A stretch of DNA of 64,000 bases from Buxus sempervirens (Eukaryota > Streptophyta > Magnoliopsida > Buxales > Buxaceae). The number at the start of each line of letters is the position of its first letter. The first letter of the stretch is position 1. Below are positions 1 through 9,770 of this stretch, one piece after another. A model generated the notes under the pieces. The model searched no databases. It had not been told where the DNA came from and saw only the letters and a list, made by a program, of their open reading frames with translations. The DNA is taken from contig OX387187.1 in assembly GCA_947561395.2 (NCBI GenBank), positions 5,090,976 through 5,154,975 of the forward strand, given 5' to 3'. The translations under genes were made by a program, and so were the position numbers.

Positions 1-224
1 ACCTTTTCACTGAGACTTGTATTTTTCTAGGCCTTGTTAATCTTTGATATAAACTATTTTTGAGTTAATGAACCTATTTAATTACAATTTAGTAAATCTA
101 TCAAACTATAAAAATGTCCTTTTGCCCATATTTTCTTGGTTTGCTTGAAACTTAACAAAGGAATTGAAAATACTTCAAAAGGACACTTCCATTCACTGTT
201 TATGTCAAGTTCATATTCATCTAG

Positions 225-500
225 TGTAATATCTCGAGTCCACTTGGTATGATATTGTCTACTTTAGGCCCCATAACCCACACGGTTTTGTTCCCAAGTA
301 TAACATGAAGGAAGACTTCCAAGTGTTCACCCATTATAGCACTGCTCCTTACCCGAGCACACTTAACTTCAAGGTTCAAAAGAGATTTAGCCCCGTATTA
401 TACCCTAAAAGGCCTCATACCAAGGAGATCTAATGCTTTATTTATATAGCACATTCCCCTTTCCACACCCAGACAATGTGGGATCCTAACCATATGCACA
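225..500 (-). mobile_element. Relic of a short LTR-type element with an snRNA-like promoter
   Basis: Read on the minus strand, ATCCCACATTG (484-474) is followed 25 bp later by TATATAAAT (448-440). The sequence then runs to 'gacaatatcataccaag' and ends near 225 in an ATATTACA-like terminus. The first two motifs look like the upstream sequence element plus TATA box of plant small nuclear RNA genes. The order (ATCCCACATT, TATA, GGACAATATC-like motif, TTACA end) matches a common short plant LTR-type repeat as I remember it. Boundaries are approximate and no TSD was found. Confidence 0.4.
474..484 (-). promoter_or_regulatory. USE-like element of an snRNA-type promoter
   Basis: The minus strand reads ATCCCACATTG, one base away from the plant snRNA upstream sequence element RTCCCACATCG. 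A TATA box lies 25 bp downstream at 448-440. That is the shorter spacing associated with Pol III-type plant snRNA genes rather than the longer Pol II type. No recognisable snRNA follows, so it is probably the promoter of the short repeat around it. Confidence 0.45.
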
Positions 501-2534
501 TCCCCACCTTGTAGCTCACCACTGTGGTAGCTTGCCCAGGTCTCTTACCTCGTCCACATCAAAGCCGCCCACTCAGATAGCCAAGATGTTACAAACGGAG
601 TGAGAAACAATATCTCAAAAAGCAGCCATGCATGCATAAAAATTCAATGAAAAGGAAGGTTGCAAGCTTAATAAATAATTATTTATATCAATTAAATAAA
701 TAAATATAATAAATAATACATATATTCTAACTTACCTTGGATTCAATTCTCCACAAACATCGAGACAACTTGTAGTTCACTAGGTTGACCGAGAACTCCA
801 TTTTCTACATAAAATGATAAAATTTTTAATTATATTCTTTCTTGTATTTCTTTCATTTAATTATTTAATTTTTGAAAATTCAGAATTTTACATTTCTACT
901 CAATATTATATAACAAAGATAACACATTTAGGGAAAAAAAATGTTTCATAATTTTTATTTTCTCAACAAAAAATAAACATTTAATTCCAAGTTAAAAAAA
1001 CGAATTTTAAACATTTATGTTAGGAAAAAAAAATGATCCCTATCTCCATGATTTCTAAATTCTCAAAAAAGGCTAAATTAAAAGGAATTATTTTTTTAAA
1101 AATTTAAGTTAATGAATTAAATGGGTTGGGTGGGATCAACCCGTTTATGTGCGGGTTAAGTTCAATTTCATGATTTTCCAACCTATTGGTAAATGGGTTG
1201 AACCCAACCCAACCCAATTAAGGCTGAACCCATTTACATCCCGCCCAAACCCAACCCCACTCGACCAATTGCCACTTCTAGTAATTACACATGCGCTAAT
1301 AATTATGGATTCCAAAATAATATGAAAGTCAAATAATTATAATAATAATAAGGCTTCTTAAAGGTTGCTAGTTAGTTAAGAATTTTGTTATTTAGTTATA
1401 ACAATTAGCTAATAAATGGTTAGTTATAAGAGAATATTTAATATGATTAATTATTTAAGTAATTGAGTTTTATACATTATTAATGATTCTAATATGAAAA
1501 TATAATATAAATTCATTGAAGTTTGTGTAAAAATATTAATAGGGAATTCTAGCACTTTATATTCATAAATTGAGTAAATAATTTACATTATAGGTTTGTT
1601 ATATAATTGTAAAAATTAATGGAATAAGGTCTAGAATGAAATATATCTATTAAGGATAAGAATTAATTATAGAAAATAGTTATATTAAATGAATTGTAAA
1701 TATTGATATGATACCTTAATGCTAGGATGTTTATGAATGAATTTATGTGTTCTATGAATTGGATTATGTGATCAATGAATTATTTTAGAGGTGGAAGATT
1801 TAATTGAATATATGAATTGAAAAACAATGATCTTCCTGATTGCATATTATGATTAGTTGAGAATAAATGAGGATGGTTTTTGGTGATATATGATGGTTGT
1901 ATTATTATTATTTTGGATATGGTCGTTGCCATGGTAACTAATAAGTAGTTAGATGTGGATCCATATATTAACTAGGCAGCAAATAAAGGTTTTAGTATGG
2001 TATTCCATGTTTCCATTATGCGTTGCCTCCATGGTGGAGAGGTCTTCCATGAGTGAAGCATTGCAGCAATCCGTTGCCACTAAGAGGGTGAAGTCTTTTG
2101 GTTTTGGTATTTAGTTTCTTTTTAGACTAGATTATACTTTCCAACCTAAACATGTATCAGGTTTGGGTGCTCTACAATAAATTATTATCCGCAACCCAGG
2201 GTGGGTCGGCTTTTCGCATAAGATGTGATGTGGCAATTGAGCGTGGAGATAATTTGTTTAAAGTAGCTTTTTATTCATGAGTCCTAGTATGTTTCTAGAT
2301 GTGTTATTGTAGCCTTTGAGTATGTTGAATTATATCATTTATCAGTTTTGTTATTATCATCGAATTGCTTCAATGTTTCTTTCTATATTGTTATACATGT
2401 CTATTTGAATTTATTTACTTCATAATATAGGTTTTATTGAATTAATATTAATATTGATGGGTATTTACTTGCTTATTCTATTATTATGATTGTGTTTCAT
2501 GGGTGTTTATTCAAGAAGTCTGAAGTTCTTATTG

Positions 2535-4818
2535 TGTAAAACCCCGAGATTTTCTAAGGATTATTTTTTTTATTTATTATTTATGTGGACGAATCAACTT
2601 AAGGAACTGTGTGTATATGTAGGAATTTCAGTGGGAGAGCATGTACGGAATCAGGGATTTTCAAAATTCGTTGAGCGGCAATATAATTAAGGTAAGTATA
2701 AATACTTAAGGAAGGTAAGTATAAATGCTGAAGGCGATTGCGGCTGCGGCGATTGATCTAGGTTTTTTTTGGGAAAGAAGAAGAACTGTGAGAGTTCCTG
2801 CCGATCTGTGTCTTCGAGCCAAGGTTTTCAGAAGGGTTTTCCTCTTGCAAACAGAGGAGCAACTGGGCGATGATAGCAAGCAGACGAACGACTGTTGGCG
2901 ATTGACGGAGGGTTTTCGGATTCAAGTAGTTGCTGTTGCAGGGATTTAAGCGTGCAAGAGGTGAGTAGCATCGTTTTAAAACTGGGTTTTGGATTTGATC
3001 CGTGAGTTTGATCAAGTTGCATATGATTCTGGAAAGTACAGTTCGAGCGTGAGTTTTTTTTTAAGGATTGTTAGAGATAAATATTAATGTGTTTAGAATA
3101 ATTTCGAAACTGGTTTAAACGTCTTCTGGGGATAGTAGGAGGCTAGGAAAATTGTTACAGACATAAAAATTTCAGTTAGTCGTGGAGATCTTGAATTAAC
3201 AGAGACTTGAAAATCGAAGGTAGCATCCGCCGAGTTGGCGCCTACCTAGCGCCAACTAGATTTAGTCGGCGAGAGATCGATTTCTCCTTACCGCCGAGCT
3301 CGTGCCCATCTTGCACCGAGTGGTTCACTTAAGCGCGAGACCTAATTTCCTTAACGCTAAGCTCACACCAATCTCGCACCTAGCTCTTGCCTAGTGTAAT
3401 TTTACTAAGCGCGACGTGTAGTTTCTACTAATGACCTATCGCCGACCTCACGCCAGAGGTCAGCGCAAGCCCCAATATTTTGTCGAAATGGAGTTTTGAC
3501 CAAACCAAGCTAGATTTTGATGATTTTAGGGTTCAATCACTTAGCCAATGACTTGTTTAGGACTTTAGAAGTACTATTACCTGTTCAAACACTCTGAGAA
3601 TATTAAGTGGATTTTCTGAAAATTCTTAGGAGCTTCCAAGGTGAATTTTAGGGCTATCGGTAGTTGATGTTACTGTTTCCTAACACTAGGAGTTCACAAT
3701 TTAGTTTTCTCTTTGTTTATACACTGTACTTGTTTGAGAATTTATTTAACCTGGTTTTACTTGATTGCAAGTTCTGAAATGTATTGTAAAGATTTCTCTT
3801 GGTGTGAGTAAATGGGTTTTATTACCAATGGTCATGTGTTATGAGGTTTGAGTAAATACTGAAAATACATGAGGTACTGTTCTGGTCCAGAGGGACATGT
3901 GGTGAGCTGTGTTGAGTTATACATGATGTTGAACATATTGTTTTATTGTGATGTCAGAGTTGAGATTATACGATGGTTTGCTATTTTGGTTTAGCTTGTC
4001 TTGGATCCATGCTTAAGCTTAGTAATGAAATGTTATTGTTGGTTGTTGTAATTGCATGGGCTTGTGTGTTACCACGACCGGTGTAGAGCAGCCAGAAACC
4101 CTGAGTAGGCCTGGTTGTCAATGCCGAAACCCAGGGAGTAGGCCGGCATTGGATGACGAAACCCTGAGTAGGCCGTCATTTCAGAGTTTCCGAAACCCTG
4201 AGTAGGCCGGAACTGTGTACATGGAGGTGTAGAGTGTCTACTTGGCATGTTTAATTTATCAACTTAACAATAGTCATGACATTGACCAAATCGATGTGTT
4301 GTTAGTATTGAATTGAAATGTGATTGGAAACAAATATTGGTTTTGGATTTAAACTTGGAGATTATATTGGTTGCTTAATCGTACTGGTTATTTATCGATG
4401 CATAATTTGAACTGTTGTTAACTATTTCTGCATGCATATGCTACTCGCTAAGATATTCGTATCTCACTCTTTTATTTTTGTTTTGTTTTCAGATACTCGA
4501 GGTGAGGCGACTACTGGGGTAGATCCGACTGAGACATATAGGGAGGAAGATTACTATTACATTCCTTAGACCTGTAGGTTATTTTTGAATTGAGCTTTGA
4601 ATTAATTGAATTTTTAAGGTGTAATAAAGTAGTTTGAGGTTGAACCATTTGATCTTAGTTAAGTTGAATATTGAATTCTTAGACAAAGTATGATTGTACA
4701 CTCAGATATGTTTTAGTTTAGGTGATTATCTAGCGATCACAAATATTTATGATCCTTACCTAACACTCCGTGAGACGTGTTATATCTTTATTAAACAACA
4801 TGGATCTGGGGCGTTACA
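2535..4818 (+). mobile_element. Solo LTR, Tekay-like Ty3/gypsy (TSD TATTG)
   Basis: It begins TGTAAAACCCCGAGATTTTC and ends GGGGCGTTACA. The direct repeat TATTG flanks it at 2530-2534 and 4819-4823, so this is a complete single LTR (2284 bp) left by LTR-LTR recombination. Inside, in order: a donor-like AGAG|GTGAGT at 2960/2961, four hairpins with nearly constant loops at 4089-4213, a hairpin AGATA-TTCG-TATCT around 4450-4466, an acceptor-like TTTTCAG ending at 4492 and a short frame to 4569 ending in EEDYYYIP. The family is inferred from similarity to the Tekay element at 6560. Confidence 0.88.
4493..4569 (+). other. Putative LTR 3' exon ending EEDYYYIP
   Basis: After TTTTGTTTTCAG a frame opens in which the first codon is completed by a G supplied from upstream (G|AT). 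It runs DTRGEATTGV, then TETYREEDYYYIP and a TAG. The same position, phase and acidic-aromatic ending recur in other LTRs of the window (8987, 18419, 19608, 54096). Whether it is spliced or translated is inference. No in-frame ATG exon was found for this copy. Confidence 0.5.
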
Positions 4819-4892
4819 TATTGAGACTTGGATTATAGGATGAAATCTACTGGGTACTGCTCACCCATACCATTTTTCAGGTACCTAGGCTT
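4819..4892. other. Host sequence between two solo LTRs (old LTR remnant)
   Basis: This short stretch follows TSD TATTG and ends in CCATTTTTCAGGTACCTAGG before the next LTR. The pyrimidine tract plus CAG resembles the acceptor region of the Tekay-like LTRs, so the host is probably the 3' part of an older LTR. It resumes at 45058-45073 and again at 55107. Confidence 0.4.
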
Positions 4893-5501
4893 TGTAAAAC
4901 CCCGAATTTTCAACAAATAAATAAAGCGAATTAAATATGAATATTTGGAATGTTAATGAATTTATCAAAATAATTGGAGATTAAATGTAGAGCATATGAT
5001 TTGGGGTATTTTCATTCATCCGGAATTTATAATTGATTAAGAATGATAAGGAGCATAAATTTGAAAATTTTAGAAGAAATCCAATGGGTAGATATGAAAT
5101 TATCAAGAGAAGGGTACTTTGGTCAAATTCCTACTAATTATTGGTAAATGATTAAATAGATTAATTAAATTATTATTAGAATTGAGAAATTACGTTAGAC
5201 TTAAGTTGGGTTGATTTAAGTATAAATAGTGAAATTTATTACTTAATAAGTGAGGAAATGGCATATTGGTGATTATAGTTAATTATGATCCTTAAGTTGA
5301 GGGAAAAGAGGAGTTTGGAGGAGTTTTTGTAATATTTAAAAATAAGGGAAATAATTAGCACGAAAATTAGAAAAAATAAAAGTTTCTCTTTTTTAGAATT
5401 AAGAGTGAAGACTAAGAAAGCTTCTAAGTGAGATTAGGAAACCTAGTGGGATTAGTTAGAAAGTTTCCTAAACCTATTAAGACTTCTATTTTGGGTGAGC
5501 C

Positions 5502-5510
5502 TATAAAAGG
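5502..5510 (+). promoter_or_regulatory. TATA box of the 4893 LTR
   Basis: TATAAAAGG lies about 610 bp into the LTR, upstream of a purine-rich leader and of the putative donor site near 5817. This fits the expected U3-R order. Confidence 0.6.
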
Positions 5511-8465
5511 GAGGCTTTAAGGAGGAATTAGGGTTTCTTTTAATCAAATTATATAGAGGAAAAAGAGGAGAAAGAGGGCTCTCGCGTTTAGGGAATATAG
5601 AGAGAGAAGGAGTTGCAGAGAAGTCCGACCCGCAAACTTCGAAAGATGACCTATAGAGATCCAGCCGTTGGATAGGCCTCAAATTTGGAGGTTTTCTTCA
5701 CGACTGGTGGAACTTCAATTTGAATGGTAGAGATGGTGTTTTGAGGTCTTTAGAAGGGGTGCGATTAGTGGCAGAATTTCGGCTATACCTTGAAGAGAAG
5801 GATTTTGCGTTTTGAGGCAAGTAGTAACACCCCATTTCGTTTAATCGTTGTATGGTTTTAGGTTTTATTGAATTCGTATGATTTGGAATTATTGTATAAT
5901 GCTTGGAGGTGCAAAATCATATATTTTATTTAATATATTTCATGGATTTCAATGATCATGGATATAGTGGAAGAACACCGGCAAGCATGCTTTAGGTGTC
6001 AATTTTATTGGGTTTCGATAAAGATTTACTGTAAATATAGGTTTTGATGTGTTTGGATTAATCTAGCATGTTTAGAGATTGAGAATATATGATTTAGAAG
6101 TGGTTTGAATTGTTGGAGTCATGTTTTAAAGAATAAAATAGAAGAATTACAAAAATCGAATTTCCAGAATTTGCCACAATTGGGCGAGCGTCTAACACGA
6201 TCGCCTGGGCGATCTGGACGAGCGTCTCACATGTGTATTTTTAGAAATATTTTAGATAGGTCGCTCAACCATATCGCCTGAGCAATCGGGTTGAGCAACA
6301 ATTAAAAGATTCAATTTTAGATAGGTCGCCCAACCAGATCGCTTGTGTGAAACCCCGTCCCAATACTTTTAGCAAACCCTAATCATTGAGCTTGATGTGT
6401 AGATGAAGCTGGAGTAGCCTAAGCTCAAAGCTAGTCCAAGTGGCAGAGCCCCGACTAGGCAGTGCCTAGGGAGGTGAGCAACCTCTAATTGTTGAATAAA
6501 GTTTGATCCTAAGTGGGAAAAATAGCTAAGTATCGATGTATGGGCAAATAAGGAGGAGGTGTAAAACCCTGAATTTTTAAGAAATTTTAACTAAGGATAA
6601 ATAGATGATTAAAGGATTTAATGAGGTTACTTAAATCCAATTTTCATGAAAAGGCTTAATTGGGTGGGTTTTCGCTTTAAAGGAATAGGTTAAATTGATT
6701 GGACTAGGTTTTGTTGGATTGGTTCATTCAAGTGAACCGGTATAAGTGTTAGAATTCGATTTAGTTGGCTTAGGTGTAATGGGTTTAGATTAAATTACTT
6801 TATTGAAGGAAAAGAATTATTTAATTTTGTTGGGTTTGATTTAAAGGTTTGATGGGTTAATCAATTAATTTGCTTGGGTTCGATTCATTTAAAAATATTA
6901 TATAAATTGAAGAGGGTTTAAGTTGGGTTTAATTTGGTTTGGTCTAAGTGGGTGTAGTTGGGTAAAAGTGGGTTTGGTTTATTGGATTAAGTGGATCGGT
7001 TTAGCTGATTTAGTGGATTTAGGTGTAATCAATTAAATTGAAGAAAGAATTTTCTTACTTGGGCTTGGTTTAATTAGGTTTAGTTGGGTAAATTTTGGGG
7101 GTTTAATGGGTTATGTCTTATGGTTAATTAAATTAGGTTTGCTTGGTTTACGTCGGTTCATTTTCAATGAACCGGTTCAATGGGTTATTGGGTATTACAA
7201 GTATTAGAACCGAGGGTTCTTATTCTCATTTTTATCTCCTTCGTGAGGGTTAGAAGGAAGCCGGAAGAAGAGGAAAAAGGGAAGCAAGGAGAAGAGGAAG
7301 AGGAAGGAAGGAGAAGAGAAGGAGAGGAGGAGAAAGGAAGAGGAAGAAGAAGGGAAGAGGGCTAATCACACTAAATTGGTAAGTAGCAGTTTAGACGAAT
7401 TTCGTTTCTACCTTTTGATTTCAGTTTCATCGTACTTCTGTTTGTGATTTTTCAGTTTGGTTGTGGTGATTGGGTGAGTTGTGATGCTTTGGTTTTGGTT
7501 GTTGAGGGGAGTATGAAATAAGAATGGCATGAAGGAAGGGAAAAAAATGTGAAGTAGGAGGTTAAGAAAGGTGCTGCTGTTGGGCTCTTTCTCATGGAGA
7601 AGAGAGACCCATGAAGGTGAATTGATGAACTAAGTATAAGAGAGAAGAAAGAGAGGAGAGAAATAGTGGGAGAGAAATGAAAGAGAGGAGAGAAACGAAA
7701 AAGAGAAATGAAAGAGAGGAGAGGAAGAGGTTACGAAAGAGAGAGAGAGAGAGAATTTACAGGGTTCGTTGAAGAGAAGAGGTTCTAAGAAAAATAATTA
7801 AAGTTCAGTACAAAATGATATAGAAATTATAAATAAGGTTATATTACAATAAAGTCTTTATGTTCAATCAATAAGTCAATGAAATTTAGTTTTTAGTGTT
7901 TAATATATATTCTAATCAAAAGTAAGTTCATTTTTGGTAAGCAGGTTAATATTGAATAAATAATTAAGGTTTAGTCACAAATCAAGTTAGAAATTAATAA
8001 TAAGGGAAAAACCCTAAATTATACCATAACTAATGCATTTTCTATATAAAAGAGATCCTTAGTGAATAATTAGAGGTAATAATACTTACATTAAGATGTT
8101 AGGAAGGGGTTTCTCATGTGTTGGTTAAGTCCAAGTTGGTTTTAATGTTAAAGTGTGTAACATAAGGCATCCTGAAAGGCAGAATGGCCTAGAGATTAAA
8201 TGGGAATTAAACAGCGAAAATTCACTTGGTTTTAGTTGTACATTGGTTGTTGATTTCTTATGGGTATTGTGTTGGGATGAGGTCACACAGGCCCAGTGTG
8301 GCTCCCTCATCAGGGATTGCGTGCGTAATTTATAATCTTGTCCAGCATGTGATACACGATTCTGGGGGTTGAGGACGGCAGTTCACCCTAGCTCATGAGG
8401 GGCCGGGGGTTGTGAACTTGCATCCTCCTTAGAATGTGCCACAGCAACCCGTAAAGTCAACTAGA

Positions 8466-8590
8466 TGGTCTCATTGAGATCACTAACTCGATGATCTAAT
8501 AAAGATCACTAACTCGATGGTCTAATAAAGATCACTAACTCGATGATCTAATAGAGATCACTAACTCGATGGTCTGAAGAGATCACTAAC
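8466..8590 (+). repeat. Short tandem hairpin repeats in the Tekay LTR
   Basis: Units of about 26 bp with the shared spacer 'cactaactcga' carry TGRTCT, a loop of 4-5 nt, then AGATCA. The left arm alternates between TGGTCT and TGATCT while the right arm stays AGATCA, so pairing is kept by G-T pairs. The array recurs in the 3' LTR at about 19086-19210. Confidence 0.7.
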
Positions 8591-8986
8591 TTGCTATGGT
8601 TGGACTGGGTTGTACTTGCCAGCTCATGCATGTCTCATGCTTGAGTGCTCCGCTTTGGAAGAGCGATCCTAGCTAGATCTTTCCATTGTAAGTCGTGAGG
8701 TGGTGAATTGGACAAGTGGATCAAATCTTTGTTATTACATGAGACTTTACTGAAATCGTGGTTTGGATTAATCTGATTTTATCTGTTTTATGATTCCACA
8801 GAATTCGAAGTAATGTCATTGCATGATATTGATATAGATTTAGCATGAGTTGCCAAAGTTTGATGGTATAGTACATTATCATTCTATTTTACTGTTGAAA
8901 CTGCATAAAATGTTCTTATCATGCATTATGCTGCTTACTGAGACGTTAGTCTCAAGCGTGTTTTGTTTTACCGGTTTTGTTTTCAG

Positions 8987-9078
8987 ATAAATCTGCAGAG
9001 CAACCACAAGCAGAGGTAGGCAGAATTAACGAGCAGGATGACGACTACAACCCGGAGGATTATTACTATCCTGGATAG
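8987..9078 (+). other. Putative LTR 3' exon ending PEDYYYPG (5' LTR copy)
   Basis: TTTTGTTTTCAG ends at 8986. Taking a G from the upstream exon, the frame reads DKSAEQPQAE, then DDDYNPEDYYYPG and a stop. It is about 30 codons, acidic, with three consecutive Tyr near the end. The 3' LTR copy is 19608-19699. The upstream frame at 7180 stops before the donor at 7379, so the start of any spliced product is unknown. Confidence 0.5.
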
Positions 9079-9444
9079 GGTTAGGGAATATTTTTGTGTA
9101 GTCGTCTATTTTTGGATTGTGTATAAATTGTAAAGGAGAAAGGGAGAAAAGAAGTGAAAACCTTAGTAAACTTTACTTTAAAGCTGTAGATGTTGGATGG
9201 CTTAGTTTTTTTGAATGATGTATATTATCTATATATTTTGTGTTTATCAGGTATTGGTTTGAGGGCTTAGCCCATTCTTATAAATACAGGCGTTATATAG
9301 CCGTTTTGCCAAAAATTTTTGGATTAAAATATAACTGTTTGGTTAGTTTTTAAAACTTAGAAATGCGTTCTGGGACCTCACCTGATGTCAAGGAACCGGC
9401 ATATACCTTTAATGAACATGTCCAGGTCCGGGGAGTCACAAAGG

Positions 9445-9456
9445 TGGTATCAGAGC
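9445..9456 (+). other. Primer-binding site (initiator Met tRNA type)
   Basis: TGGTATCAGAGC lies four bases after the 5' LTR. This is the standard plant PBS complementary to the 3' end of initiator tRNA-Met and is typical of chromoviruses. Confidence 0.92.
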
Positions 9457-9770
9457 AGTAATGTTGAGTCAGTACACTAGATTTAGCAGCCTTAGGAAGG
9501 GTTTGGGGTATGAGATAGCCTTTGGTAGAACTTTTATGTGTTTGAGATGAAGTAGTCATGTGTTTGATAATTGCTATTTTCTTCTAGTTGAGGATGGCGA
9601 GAGGTCGAGGTAGACCCCGGACTAGAGCCTTTGTGCCACCAGCTATGGACCCACCGGCACCTGAACCACCGGTTGGTGATCCACCAGCAGCTGCTCCTCC
9701 AGTAGTGGAGCCACCTGCATTACCAGTACAACCACCGGTACCAGATTAGCCAGCAGCAGCTGTAGACCCA

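Larger units (their letters stand above)
1..2534. other. AT-rich intergenic DNA with old repeat relics, no gene seen
   Basis: No reading frame of gene quality is visible. The stretch is strongly AT-rich. Around 1120-1260 there is a cluster of GGGTT/AACCC words on both strands. From about 1920 to 2450 the text resembles the middle of the Tekay-like LTRs found later (a 'ggatccatat' landmark, a repeated 'gttgcc' pattern), and the host resumes at 4824-4892 with a pyrimidine-rich tract ending in AG like those LTRs. I infer, with low confidence, an old degraded LTR into which the 2535 solo LTR inserted. Confidence 0.4.
6560..9440 (+). repeat. 5' LTR of the Tekay-type element
   Basis: TGTAAAACCCTGAATTTTTA...GGGGAGTCACA, 2881 bp. 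It holds AT-rich U3 text with many TTGGGTTTAG-like words, a purine-rich tract (7250-7365), a donor-like GTAAGTAG at 7379, short TGRTCT...AGATCA hairpins (8466-8590), hairpin TGAGAC-GTTA-GTCTCA (8939-8954) and an acceptor at 8986 followed by a short frame to 9078. The 61-codon Glu-rich frame at 7180-7365 is repeated in the 3' LTR and is a by-product of the purine tract. Confidence 0.93.

Noticed and set aside
7180..7365. Glu/Arg-rich 61-codon frame, repeated at 15331-15516
   Set aside because: It is a purine tract inside both LTRs, and its duplication is explained by the LTR pair. It stops before the putative donor.
9445..9456. Possible tRNA gene because of tRNA-Met complementarity
   Set aside because: Only the 12-base primer site is present; no tRNA cloverleaf around it or around the Arg-type sites.
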